Shown here in pieces: positions 44,616 through 53,291 of a stretch of DNA of 64,000 bases; within the stretch, counting starts at the first letter, position 1, and each line of letters starts with the position of its first letter. Origin of the DNA: Algoriphagus sanaruensis (GTDB taxonomy: Bacteria; Bacteroidota; Bacteroidia; Cytophagales; Cyclobacteriaceae). Location: NCBI RefSeq assembly GCF_001593605.1, contig NZ_CP012836.1, positions 3,746,001-3,810,000 on the forward strand. Reading direction: 5' to 3'. A program made the translations under genes and the position numbers. The notes below the pieces were generated by a model. The model saw nothing but the letters and a program-made list of their open reading frames with translations. It had not been told where the DNA came from and searched no databases.

Positions 44616-45788
44616 CTAGAAGGCAAAAACTGCTGCCAACAGGAAGGAAGCCAATCCTTTGCTTCCATTCAAATCTTTATTAACGAAGAATTCCTCCTTC
44701 ATACTGTCTACCCGAAGTTCAGGAATTAGCGTAAGATTGCTTCCTACTTTGATATTCCCTGATAAAGTTCCCGCAAATACACTTCCTTTTCCAGACTCAT
44801 CCAAACCAACTACTCCCTCAAGTCCTGAATTAAATACAGAGAAATACTCACCTCTAAATCCTATCCCAAATTTCTCAGTTGGTTTTGCTTGCAAATAACC
44901 TGCAAAGCCATAAAATCCAGCTCCATCGCCGCCAATCTCCTGAATATCAGAACCTGTATACACTTCACCGGAAGCAGATGTATTATAAGTAGTATTGACA
45001 CCTAAGTACATGACATCTGAAAGATTAAACCCAGTAGTTAAATCAACTTGAAAGGTCTTTCCTAAGGAAGATTCTCCTGAAATCAATCCCCCATTATCTG
45101 TCAACCGACCATCTTGATCTCCATACACAAAGTTGAGGTAGGTATTTCCTGCATCTGTGGAATATCCGAGTTGTGCTCCCAATGTATAGGTACCATTCAA
45201 GTTGAATTCAGTCATATCAGTTGGGTTCATGACAGCAGCCAGAAAGCTGAATTTATCCGAAAGTTGGAAGTTTGCTTTTAGGCCAGTATGTGAAAATGGT
45301 CCATAAGAAAACATGTATGAAGTAGAATAATTGAAGTTGGCTGTTGGGGAGATTACCTCATAACCTAAGAAGGTATTGAAGTTACCCATTGTTAAAGTCA
45401 CCTTATCAGACACGTTCCAATAGACGTAAAGCTGATTGACAATTTGGGAGCTTCCTGCCATCCCTCCTGCATAAAGAGGAGAGCCAAATACAGCGTCTTC
45501 TCCTCTTGGACCAAATACCAAGTCAATTACAGCACCCACTTTTTTTCCTTCGTAGGTTGCAATTACGTTCGCCATTCCAAGGGAAAACCCAGGAAGATTT
45601 GCAAACGAGGAGGCTGGGGCTTGAAAACCTTCACCTTTATTTGGAGCATTTAAGTTAGTTCTAAAGTAAGCATCAACTGATCCGGAGAGAGTCAATGTTC
45701 CTGTTTCTTCAGTAGTTTCTTCTTGCGCAAAAACGGTGTTTAAAGAAAGCAATGCTGTACATATAGCTAGTAGAAATAAGTTTTTCAT
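44616..45788 (-). CDS. Outer membrane beta-barrel porin next to amt
   Basis: 390 residues from ATG 45788 (MKNLFLLAICTALLSLNTVFAQ, cleavable signal); the frame extends 54 codons upstream, but that part overlaps the end of amt. Mature protein alternates strands (GSVDAYFRTNLNAP, KVTLTMGNFNTFLGY, TYLNFVYGDQDGR) and ends in ...LLAAVFAF with the C-terminal Phe. It is the type of porin often placed after amt in Bacteroidota and probably transcribed with it. Passage of ammonium across the outer membrane is an inference from position. Confidence 0.8.
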   Translation of the reverse strand: MKNLFLLAICTALLSLNTVFAQEETTEETGTLTLSGSVDAYFRTNLNAPNKGEGFQAPASSFANLPGFSLGMANVIATYEGKKVGAVIDLVFGPRGEDAVFGSPLYAGGMAGSSQIVNQLYVYWNVSDKVTLTMGNFNTFLGYEVISPTANFNYSTSYMFSYGPFSHTGLKANFQLSDKFSFLAAVMNPTDMTEFNLNGTYTLGAQLGYSTDAGNTYLNFVYGDQDGRLTDNGGLISGESSLGKTFQVDLTTGFNLSDVMYLGVNTTYNTSASGEVYTGSDIQEIGGDGAGFYGFAGYLQAKPTEKFGIGFRGEYFSVFNSGLEGVVGLDESGKGSVFAGTLSGNIKVGSNLTLIPELRVDSMKEEFFVNKDLNGSKGLASFLLAAVFAF

Positions 45789-45906
45789 TTTAATTTTGAA
45801 TGTTGGTGAATGATAGAGTTGACCAATTTGAACCCAAGTCCGGTTGAAAGAGAGTCGCGTTTTTTTCTCCGGACTGGGTTCTCTTTTCTTGTAAGGTATA
45901 GTTAGT

Positions 45907-47202
45907 TTATTCGTCGAATACGATTGTGTAGCCTCGGATTCCGTGTTCATGGGAATCCAATCCTAATCTTTCGTGCTCTTCTGAAACACGGATTCCGATG
46001 GTCTTTTTCAAGATGAAGAAAATGAGGAATGCTGCAGTGAATGCGGTAACACCACAAATTGCCACCCCGATTAATTGTGTAATGAAAGAATGATCTGGGT
46101 TGGTTGAAAAGATACCAACCGCGAGTGTACCCCAAACTCCACAAGTCAAATGGACAGAAACTGCACCCACTACATCATCGAGTTTGAACTTATCCAAAGT
46201 AATAGCTGAAACAACAACTAGAATCCCCCCAATGAATCCGACTAAAATGGAAGCTCCTGGATTGATGACATCTGCTCCTGCAGTGATTGAAACTAGACCA
46301 GCTAAAATTCCATTGAGAACCATACCTAAGTCTAATCGCTTAAATGCAAAGTAGGCAGCGAAAAACCCTCCCATTCCACCTGCACATGCCGCCAAAGAAG
46401 TGGTGACCAGCACAAAGGAAACCAAGCCGGGATCTGCGGAAAGAACTGAACCTCCGTTAAATCCAAACCAACCTAACCAAAGTAAGAAGACTCCAATTAC
46501 AGCAAGCGGAATACTTACCCCTGGCTTTTCGATGGTTTTCCCGTTTACATATTTACCCAATCTAGGACCTACCAAGATTACTCCAGCTAATGCCCCCCAG
46601 CCACCAACAGAGTGAACTAAGGTGCTACCCGCAAAATCATAGAAGCCCATGGCATCTAAGGCTCCGCCTCCCCATTTCCAGCTTCCGATTAAAGGATAAA
46701 TCAAGCCTACATAGAATAAAGTGAAAATTAAATAAGCCACTAATTTGACTCGCTCAGCTATCGCTCCTGAAACAATAGTAGCGGCTGTAGCGGCAAACAT
46801 GGCTTGGAATAAAAAGTCAGTCCAATAGGTATATCCTCCATCTGCGTAGCCAGCAGTCACATCAGCTGATCCAGGAGAAAACCAGAACATATTCCATCCT
46901 GCTGAGTCAAAATTAAACCATCCAGGGACATCAAAGCCTGGATACATTAAATAGAAGCCGACACAGGCATAGGACAAAATACCAATGATAGGAGTTACGG
47001 TATTCTTAAAAAGGATATTGACCGTGTTTTTAGCTTGGCCAAATCCCGCCTCTACTCCGGCAAAGCCGAGGTGCATAATAAATACCAATGCCGTGGATAG
47101 CATCATCCAGACATTGTTTGTCGTGAGCAAATTTTTAGAAAGCTCAACCGACAAATCCATCGCGGCCACATCATTGGCCAACAGGGGTGCGAAGTTTAAC
47201 AT
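45907..47202 (-). CDS. amt: Ammonium transporter
   Basis: 431 residues, about 11 transmembrane helices. Amt signature DFAGSTLVHSVGGWGALAG with the gate residue His in STLVHSVGG, and the second conserved histidine region HLTCGVWGTLAVGIF. N-terminus begins near a hydrophobic segment (ATALVFIMHLGFAGVE in altered reading of MMLSTALVFIMHLGFAG). Imports ammonium at the cytoplasmic membrane. No glnK (PII) gene lies beside it; a porin follows instead. Confidence 0.95.
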   Translation of the reverse strand: MLNFAPLLANDVAAMDLSVELSKNLLTTNNVWMMLSTALVFIMHLGFAGVEAGFGQAKNTVNILFKNTVTPIIGILSYACVGFYLMYPGFDVPGWFNFDSAGWNMFWFSPGSADVTAGYADGGYTYWTDFLFQAMFAATAATIVSGAIAERVKLVAYLIFTLFYVGLIYPLIGSWKWGGGALDAMGFYDFAGSTLVHSVGGWGALAGVILVGPRLGKYVNGKTIEKPGVSIPLAVIGVFLLWLGWFGFNGGSVLSADPGLVSFVLVTTSLAACAGGMGGFFAAYFAFKRLDLGMVLNGILAGLVSITAGADVINPGASILVGFIGGILVVVSAITLDKFKLDDVVGAVSVHLTCGVWGTLAVGIFSTNPDHSFITQLIGVAICGVTAFTAAFLIFFILKKTIGIRVSEEHERLGLDSHEHGIRGYTIVFDE

Positions 47203-47712
47203 AGGTTTGAGAATAGGTTGATGATAGAGTTACTTTATTGAGTCGCGAATAAAGCTTGAACCAAGGTAGAAAATTATTTTGATTAAAAAACAAACCTATT
47301 TTTGAAAATTTTACATCATAAAAGCATTTTGCTTATCATTTTTAAACCATATTTTACATTTTTTTCATTTTTAAACCGATTTAAGGCGTTTTAAACACCC
47401 TGTATTCGAAAAAATTAACATCAATATCAAATAAGAAAATTTTATGAAATCGATTACGAAATCATTTATTCAAAATTAAATTTTGAATAAATTAATTTTT
47501 ACCACATTAAAGAAAGATCAATCGAGAAAAAACAAAGAAATCATTGATAATTGACTAATTACAAAAAATGTAATTTTTGAGTATTTGGTATTTTTTTTAA
47601 CCTACATCTGAAAAATTGAGATTTAATTTTAAAAAAGACCTTAAAAATCAACCCTAAAATAAAAAGGCCCAGTAAATACTGGGCCTTTTTGCATTTTTAA
47701 ACATCTTGCCTT
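47203..47712. other. 510-base AT-rich intergenic region between hemB and amt
   Basis: No gene of any length is supported. The region is strongly AT-rich, with several runs of A and T and short inverted pieces such as AAATTAAATTTTGAATAAATT near 47470. The only defined element is the hemB terminator at 47661-47690. It may hold the amt promoter and binding sites for a nitrogen regulator, but no consensus is identifiable by eye. Confidence 0.6.
47661..47690. terminator. Intrinsic terminator of hemB
   Basis: 30-base palindrome AAAAAGGCCCAGT...ACTGGGCCTTTTT with a 4-base loop; functional on both strands. Confidence 0.88.
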
Positions 47713-48681
47713 TTATTTTTTCAATTTCGCAAAGTCTTTGGCAAAATATGAAAGGATGATTTTTGCTCCGGCACGCTTAATTGACAATAAAACCTCATTC
47801 ATGGACCGATTATAATCTAACCAACCTCGCTCAGAGGCCGCTTTGATCATACTATATTCCCCAGATACATTATAGGCGGCTATTGGCAACGGGTAATTAT
47901 CTTTCAATAACTTAATTACATCCAAATAACTCAATGCAGGCTTAACCATTAAAAAATCAGCACCTTCTTCCAAATCCAAATCCGCTTCAATCAATGCCTC
48001 TTGACTATTTGCGGGATTCATCTGATAAGTCTTTTTATCTCCAAATTTGGGAGCCGAATCCAGCGCATCACGGAAAGGACCATAAAAAGCACTTGCATAT
48101 TTAGCTGTATAGGACATAATTGAGGTTTCTGTAAACCCATTTTCATCCAACAACTCTCGAATATACCCTACCCGTCCATCCATCATATCTGAAGGACCTA
48201 AAATATCTACTCCAGCGTCTGCTTGCGCAAGAGACATTCTAGCTAAAATTTCCAGTGTCTCGTCGTTTAAAATTTTCCCTCCTTTTACTAGGCCATCATG
48301 GCCATCACTACTATAGGGATCCATCGCAACATCGGACATCAGACAAAGCTCAGGAAAGTTTTTCTTGATTTCTCGAAGAGCCTTGAGATAAAACGTATCT
48401 GGATTATAGCTTTCGGATGCAATTTTATCCTTCTTGCTTTCTGGATATGCTGGAAATACGTCGAAAGACATAATCCCCAAATTCATACATTCTTCAATCT
48501 CTTTTAACATAAGGTCAATCGAAAATCTGTATATCCCAGGCATTGACGCCACTTCGATTTTTTGAGTTTGACCTTCAATTAAAAAAAGAGGGAATATTAA
48601 ATCATTTACATTCACCTGTGTTTCTTCCACCATATTTCGAACGGCTTCAGATTTTCGGTTTCTTCTAGGTCTTCGTTGCAT
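47713..48681 (-). CDS. hemB: Porphobilinogen synthase (ALA dehydratase)
   Basis: 322 residues. Signatures: RRPRRNRKSEAVRNMVEET, the metal loop DVAMDPYSSDGHDGLV (no Cys-rich zinc set, so Mg-type), catalytic lysines in SYTAKYASAFYGPFRDAL (about 195) and FLMVKPALSYLDVI (about 247), and YNVSGEYSMIKAA. Condenses two 5-aminolevulinate molecules in haem synthesis. Monocistronic with a -7 box upstream. Confidence 0.97.
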   Translation of the reverse strand: MQRRPRRNRKSEAVRNMVEETQVNVNDLIFPLFLIEGQTQKIEVASMPGIYRFSIDLMLKEIEECMNLGIMSFDVFPAYPESKKDKIASESYNPDTFYLKALREIKKNFPELCLMSDVAMDPYSSDGHDGLVKGGKILNDETLEILARMSLAQADAGVDILGPSDMMDGRVGYIRELLDENGFTETSIMSYTAKYASAFYGPFRDALDSAPKFGDKKTYQMNPANSQEALIEADLDLEEGADFLMVKPALSYLDVIKLLKDNYPLPIAAYNVSGEYSMIKAASERGWLDYNRSMNEVLLSIKRAGAKIILSYFAKDFAKLKK

Positions 48682-48698
48682 ATCGATTAAGATTCCTA

Positions 48699-48706
48699 CA
48701 AAGGTA
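48699..48706 (-). promoter_or_regulatory. -7 promoter box of hemB
   Basis: Minus-strand TACCTTTG matches TAnnTTTG, 17 bases before the ATG. -33 element unclear. Confidence 0.45.
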
Positions 48707-48747
48707 AAGTTTCCTGATCATTTGGACTTGAGTTGAATGCATAAAAA

Positions 48748-48770
48748 AGGCATCCCAAAAGAGATGCCTT
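48748..48770 (-). terminator. Intrinsic terminator of the OprP-like porin gene
   Basis: AAGGCATC and GATGCCTT arms with CCAAAAGA loop; T-run on the minus strand. Confidence 0.82.
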
Positions 48771-48790
48771 AATAATTCAAAAACTGAGAT

Positions 48791-50005
48791 TTAGAAATTA
48801 ACTTGGGCCTGAAGCCTAAGCAAGCTTCCTTTTTGTCTATTTATTGGATTGATTGAATTTTCAGCAGTTCTATCTGAAATAGTATACATCCCAACTAATT
48901 CAAAACTTTTATGTGGCTGCCACTCTACACCAATCTCAAATTCATTTACTCTATGACGTGTTGCATCCATTTCAAACTTTTTACCACCATGGTAATAGTG
49001 ATATCTAGAAAACGGAATTATAACATGTTCCCCAAACCGTGCCATATAACTAGCTAACACGTAACCACCATTCAAAGGAGCATCCTCTACTTTATTGGTT
49101 TCGGGATTATACTCTGGCCCCCTTCCCCAATTATATTCTGCCTGAATTCCAAAAGGCTGAGGATACAAAACAAAGGTTGGTCCAAACCTATACTCTCTAA
49201 ATTCTCTTTGATCTGTTCCGGAGATCAATTTTGAATCAACAATGTATTTTCCTGTATATCCCTGGACAGATGCCTCGAGGTATTGTCCGGATGAAAACTT
49301 AAAAGGGTAAGTAAATCGAGATACCACATTTAAATTTTTGTTCTTATCCTGGGCATTTGGACCTTGTCCATTGTAAATACCAAGTCCAAACATCCCATAA
49401 TCACCAGAACCTTTAAGGCCCGAAGAAACTAATTCTCTAAATCGTTTCCTGATTTCCTTTGGGGCGTAATAAAAGAATAATCCAGACTCACGTTCATTAG
49501 GAACAGCGGAATTCAAACCATCATTCCGATCAAGAGGAAGTCTATTTTGACTTGATTGCATGTTTTCAAATCCAAATGGAACTTTAGACTGCCCTATCCG
49601 AACTCTAAATTCTTGATCTTCATCCAACGCCAAATCAAAATAGGCATCTCGGATTTGAGCCAAATTACTCCCTCCAGATGCAAAATCTGGCTGAATGTAT
49701 AAATAAATCCGCGGGTGAATTTGACCATAGAAAACCAATCGAATTCGTCGAAAGAAAAACCCACCACCGGATCCTCCCCACGACTTATCACATTGGTCAC
49801 ACTTTAGATCAGGGTTTGTTTCAAACAAACCGTTATAACGCAATTGAGCGTATCCCCTCAGTTGAATTTTCTCATACCAAGGTCTTGGTGCTACGACAGG
49901 AGCACTTTTTTCAGTAAGCAGCGTATCTCTTTCGGATCCCCTTGCAAAAGAGCCGGAAAAGACCAAGGTTACAATAACCAAGGCTGCTGCGAAAGATTTT
50001 CGCAT
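48791..50005 (-). CDS. Phosphate-selective porin O/P family protein
   Basis: 404 residues. Signal peptide (AAALVIVTLVFSGSFARG). The family (PF07396) pattern is seen in QLRGYAQLRYNGLFETNPDL, FFFRRIRLVFYGQIHPRIY, IGQSKVPFGFENMQSSQNRL and ERESGLFFYY. A CDQCDKSW segment with two Cys lies near residue 70. The C-terminus ends in LLRLQAQVNF with terminal Phe. These barrels take up anions such as phosphate; no phosphate regulation site was recognised. Confidence 0.88.
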   Translation of the reverse strand: MRKSFAAALVIVTLVFSGSFARGSERDTLLTEKSAPVVAPRPWYEKIQLRGYAQLRYNGLFETNPDLKCDQCDKSWGGSGGGFFFRRIRLVFYGQIHPRIYLYIQPDFASGGSNLAQIRDAYFDLALDEDQEFRVRIGQSKVPFGFENMQSSQNRLPLDRNDGLNSAVPNERESGLFFYYAPKEIRKRFRELVSSGLKGSGDYGMFGLGIYNGQGPNAQDKNKNLNVVSRFTYPFKFSSGQYLEASVQGYTGKYIVDSKLISGTDQREFREYRFGPTFVLYPQPFGIQAEYNWGRGPEYNPETNKVEDAPLNGGYVLASYMARFGEHVIIPFSRYHYYHGGKKFEMDATRHRVNEFEIGVEWQPHKSFELVGMYTISDRTAENSINPINRQKGSLLRLQAQVNF

Positions 50006-50243
50006 ACAGGAAGATTTAATTTTTAATTGTACAGCGATGCAAAGTTGAACCTGAAATATGTATTAAAAATGAACCCAGAATTATCAAATCATTATTCAAA
50101 CTAATTTTACACTTTATCTTAAATGGGGGGAAATTTAAAAAAATGCTTTCAATCGAAAAATTAAAGGTTTTTATTATTACCAAATTGTTAACCCTAAGAT
50201 TCAATGTTAACAAAAGTTGAAATTAATGTTAAGCCAATTAAAG

Positions 50244-50873
50244 CTAATGGAGAAGAGACAACACCTTATCGACATCCAACCCTAGGTAATTATCGATATA
50301 AAGATCACATATCGGTAACTGCTCAATGGTATGTGAAGAAAGAACCCCAACCACTTTCATTCCGGCATTTTTTGCGGCGGATACGCCTGAATAAGAATCT
50401 TCGAAAACAACGCACTGATCTGGATTGAGAGCCAAATTAGAGGCAGTCTTCAGATAAACTTCCGGATCCGGCTTATGCCGAGTCACTTGCTCACTGGCCA
50501 GTGCTGAATTCAAATAAGGAAAAAGATCCAAACGACCTCCAATAAGTTCCAGATTGGCAAATGGGGCAGAGGTCGCTACACCCGTTTTAATCCCGTTACT
50601 TTTCAAAGAATGAAAAAAGTCAAGAAACCCTGGAATAGGATCGACATGCTCTTCATAAATTTTCCGGAACAAGCTTTCCTTTTCAAATTCCAATTCAGCT
50701 AATTCATCCCCTTCAATCTTCCTGCCTAGAAAATGGCTGAGAATATAGCCATTGTTTTTCCCATACATATGATCCTGAAATTCCTCTTCAGTAGGAAATA
50801 GGCTCCTCTTCTCAAAGAACAATTTAAAAGCTTTAGAATGAAAAGGATTGGTATGACAAATCACACCATCCAT
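50244..50873 (-). CDS. HAD-superfamily phosphatase (beta-phosphoglucomutase-like), N-terminus disrupted
   Basis: 209 residues as read from ATG 50873, which begins MDGVICHTNP and lacks the nucleophilic Asp normally found in FFDMDGV. The missing part is encoded just upstream in another frame: an ATG at 50896 reads MSKAVF, and adding one T to the run of six T (50878-50883 as A on the plus strand) would give MSKAVFFDMDGV. Other HAD motifs are present: GVATSAPF (motif II), TRHKPDPEVY (motif III) and VVFEDSYSGVSAAKNAG (motif IV). The real gene may be damaged, or translated with a non-standard start or a frameshift. Confidence 0.75.
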   Translation of the reverse strand: MDGVICHTNPFHSKAFKLFFEKRSLFPTEEEFQDHMYGKNNGYILSHFLGRKIEGDELAELEFEKESLFRKIYEEHVDPIPGFLDFFHSLKSNGIKTGVATSAPFANLELIGGRLDLFPYLNSALASEQVTRHKPDPEVYLKTASNLALNPDQCVVFEDSYSGVSAAKNAGMKVVGVLSSHTIEQLPICDLYIDNYLGLDVDKVLSLLH

Positions 50874-50957
50874 ATCGAAAAAACTGCTTTTGACATTTTT
50901 TTTTAAACTCTGGTAGAAAGTTGGATTTATGGAGTTTCACTCGAGAATTAAAGGCCT

Positions 50958-52229
50958 TTATTTCGAAAACTCTCGAAGTACTCCTTCTATGATATCGCAA
51001 CATTCATGAAGTTGCTCTTCGGTAATTACTAAAGGAGGTGCAAATCGAATAATATTTCCATGGGTAGGTTTAGCCAATAGTCCATTTTCCGCCAGACGAA
51101 CACAAATGTCCCAGGCCGTGGAACTTTCAGATGTATCATTAATTACTACTGCATTCAATAATCCCTTCCCTCTCACCAATTTTGCAATGGGATATTTTTG
51201 AATTGCCTTAGTCATTCGACTTCGGAAAATCTGACCAAGCTTTCTAGCATTAAGAGCCAATTTTTCATCACGAACCACTTCTAGTGCTGTCATAGCAACT
51301 TTAACGCCAAGTGGATTTCCCCCAAATGTAGACCCATGCTGCCCTGGCTTTATTACTTCCATAATTTCCTTATCTGCAAGCACCGCAGATACCGGATAAA
51401 AGCCTCCTGACAAAGCCTTACCCAAGATCAAAATATCAGGTTTTGTATAGCTTTCTTGGCGCTCACAATGCCCTTGACAAGTACAATTCCCACAAACAGC
51501 CAATAGGGAACCCGTTCTTGCTACTCCAGTTTGAATTTCATCAGCGATCAAAAGCACATTCTTTGACGCACAAGCTTCCTTTGCTTTCCGGATATAATCA
51601 TCAGCAGGAGTATATACACCAGCCTCTCCTTGAATTGGCTCCACCAAAAAAGCAACAACCCCTTCCTGACTGAGCGCACTCTCTAGGGCAGAAATATCAT
51701 CATAGGGAATTCGGATAAATCCATCTGTAAATGGACCAAAACTCTTCCGTGCATTGGCATCATTTGAAAAAGAAATGATCGTAGTCGTTCGCCCGTGGAA
51801 GTTGTTTTCTGCTACAATTATTTTAGCCTGATTTTCAGCCACACCTTTTCGCTCATACCCCCATTTCCTCGCAAGTTTAAGTGCTGTCTCCACTCCTTCA
51901 GCACCTGTATTCATGGGAAGAACCATTTCAAATCCGAAATATTCAGTGATATATTTTTCAAATGGACCCAACACGTCATTATAAAAAGCTCGAGAGGTTA
52001 AGGTCAGAGAACCTAGCTGCTCTATCATTGATTCTTTAATCCGTGGATGACAGTGACCTTGATTGACCGCCGAATAAGCAGACAAAAAATCATAATACCG
52101 CTTCCCTTCTACATCCCAAAGAAAGACCCCTTCACCTTTTGAAAGTACAACCGGTAGCGGGTGGTAGTTGTGAGCACCGTATTTCTCTTCTAAGGCAATT
52201 GCCTGCTTACTTGAAGTGATGGTTTCCAT
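50958..52229 (-). CDS. rocD: Ornithine aminotransferase
   Basis: 423 residues, class III PLP aminotransferase. Signatures: [51 protein letters not shown], and the PLP lysine in [19 protein letters not shown]. It converts ornithine to glutamate semialdehyde, the substrate of PruA (19294). An insert with four cysteines ([10 protein letters not shown], about residues 245-254) sits between [12 protein letters not shown] and [14 protein letters not shown]. Divergent from the DUF5522 gene. Confidence 0.94.
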   Translation of the reverse strand: METITSSKQAIALEEKYGAHNYHPLPVVLSKGEGVFLWDVEGKRYYDFLSAYSAVNQGHCHPRIKESMIEQLGSLTLTSRAFYNDVLGPFEKYITEYFGFEMVLPMNTGAEGVETALKLARKWGYERKGVAENQAKIIVAENNFHGRTTTIISFSNDANARKSFGPFTDGFIRIPYDDISALESALSQEGVVAFLVEPIQGEAGVYTPADDYIRKAKEACASKNVLLIADEIQTGVARTGSLLAVCGNCTCQGHCERQESYTKPDILILGKALSGGFYPVSAVLADKEIMEVIKPGQHGSTFGGNPLGVKVAMTALEVVRDEKLALNARKLGQIFRSRMTKAIQKYPIAKLVRGKGLLNAVVINDTSESSTAWDICVRLAENGLLAKPTHGNIIRFAPPLVITEEQLHECCDIIEGVLREFSK

Positions 52230-52266
52230 GAATTATGTAATTTTGATTTCTTAAAAATTAGATTTC

Positions 52267-52274
52267 CAAATATA
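52267..52274 (-). promoter_or_regulatory. -7 promoter box of rocD
   Basis: Minus-strand TATATTTG matches TAnnTTTG, 37 bases before the ATG of rocD and 22 bases from the divergent DUF5522 ATG. Confidence 0.5.
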
Positions 52275-52295
52275 GGAATTGCCACTTGGCCAACC

Positions 52296-52448
52296 ATGAA
52301 AGAACCTAAGAAGCCTCTTCCAGCACTCACTCCTGATGACTATTATATCAATGAGCAAGGATTGATGGTTTTTACATCCAAATATCATTTAAAAAGAGGT
52401 TATTGTTGTGGGAGCGGGTGCAAGCATTGCCCGTATCCAAAAGGATAA
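52296..52448 (+). CDS. DUF5522 small Cys-rich protein
   Basis: 50 residues. ATG at 52296 gives MKEPKKPLPALTPDDYYINE, then QGLMVFTSKYHLKRGYCCGS and GCKHCPYPKG. The C-terminal CCGSGCKHCPY (four Cys) is the family mark, which looks like a metal-binding knuckle. This is a short gene, easy to miss. Function is not known. It is divergent from rocD and upstream of rpmB. Confidence 0.85.
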   Translation: MKEPKKPLPALTPDDYYINEQGLMVFTSKYHLKRGYCCGSGCKHCPYPKG

Positions 52449-52474
52449 AAACACAGGGAATATTTTTGAAATGC

Positions 52475-52508
52475 TTTGTTGTTAATTCCCAAAAAGTTCC
52501 GATATTTG
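52475..52508 (+). promoter_or_regulatory. Promoter of the rpmB-rpmG unit
   Basis: TTTG (52475-52478), 22-base spacer and GATATTTG (52501-52508), a good though imperfect match (first base G rather than T) to the Bacteroidota promoter, 43 bases before the rpmB ATG. Confidence 0.45.
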
Positions 52509-52550
52509 CAGACTCATTACAGAAACGCATACCAATTACGATACATAATC

Positions 52551-52793
52551 ATGGCAAAAGTTTGTGACATTACCGGAAAAAGACCTCGAGTAGGTAACAA
52601 CGTGTCCCATGCAAACAACAAGACCAAGCGTAGATTCTATCCAAATCTTCACAAGAAGAGCTTCTACGTTCCTGAGGAAGACGCATGGATTACTCTTAGA
52701 GTGAGCACAAAAGCATTGAAGACAATCAATAAAAAAGGCATTACTGCTGTTTTGAAAGAAGCACAGGATAATGGCATGATTGTAATCAAATAA
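52551..52793 (+). CDS. rpmB: 50S ribosomal protein L28
   Basis: 80 residues from ATG 52551 ([24 protein letters not shown] shown by its first part). [20 protein letters not shown] and a C-terminal [11 protein letters not shown] are L28-specific. The longer frame from 52476 adds leader-encoded residues and is not real. First gene of rpmB-rpmG-DUF4295-ftsY. Confidence 0.97.
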   Translation: MAKVCDITGKRPRVGNNVSHANNKTKRRFYPNLHKKSFYVPEEDAWITLRVSTKALKTINKKGITAVLKEAQDNGMIVIK

Positions 52794-52825
52794 TCAAAGT
52801 CACAGTCCCTTAAATCAACACCGAG

Positions 52826-53008
52826 ATGGCTAAGAAAGGAAACAGAGTACAGGTGATTTTGGAATGCACAGAGCACAAGACTTCTGGCATGCCAGGTACT
52901 TCAAGATATATCACTACCAAAAACAGAAAAAACACTACTGAAAGATTGGAATTGAAAAAATTCAACCCAATCCTTAAGAAAGTAACTGTTCATAAAGAAA
53001 TTAAATAA
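52826..53008 (+). CDS. rpmG: 50S ribosomal protein L33
   Basis: 60 residues: [20 protein letters not shown] and [20 protein letters not shown], ending [11 protein letters not shown]. Single Cys, so the zinc-free type. Follows rpmB by 32 bases. Confidence 0.97.
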   Translation: MAKKGNRVQVILECTEHKTSGMPGTSRYITTKNRKNTTERLELKKFNPILKKVTVHKEIK

Positions 53009-53046
53009 TTTTAGCTCGGGCATAATCCCGCTTAACCCACAAAGAA

Positions 53047-53199
53047 ATGGCTAAGAAAGTAGTAGCAACCCTAAAAAAAGAAGGTGGCGTATCTTACGCC
53101 AAAGTGATTCGTGCCGTAAAGTCTGACAAGACCGGTGCCTACACCTTCAAAGAAGAAATGGTTCCTTCCACAGCTGTGCAGGACGTTTTGAAAAAATAA
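53047..53199 (+). CDS. DUF4295 protein (Bacteroidota ribosomal protein, bL38 candidate)
   Basis: 50 residues from ATG 53047: MAKKVVATLKKEGGVSYAK, VIRAVKSDKTGAYTFKEEM, ending QDVLKK. DUF4295 always follows rpmG in Bacteroidota and, to my memory, is the protein named bL38 in Flavobacterium ribosome structures; that link is recalled, not checked here. Located 38 bases after rpmG and 92 before ftsY. Short gene. Confidence 0.88.
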   Translation: MAKKVVATLKKEGGVSYAKVIRAVKSDKTGAYTFKEEMVPSTAVQDVLKK

Positions 53200-53225
53200 T
53201 TTGCCGAGTGCATCGTAATTTATTC

Positions 53226-53255
53226 AAGTCCCTCTGATTAACTCAGTAGGGACTT
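53226..53255 (+). terminator. Intrinsic terminator after DUF4295
   Basis: Stem AAGTCCCT/AGGGACTT with a 14-base loop and T-run; separates the ribosomal genes from ftsY, though read-through may be partial. Confidence 0.65.
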
Positions 53256-53291
53256 TTTCATTATATTCCACTTTTACTAACCTTAACCCCA

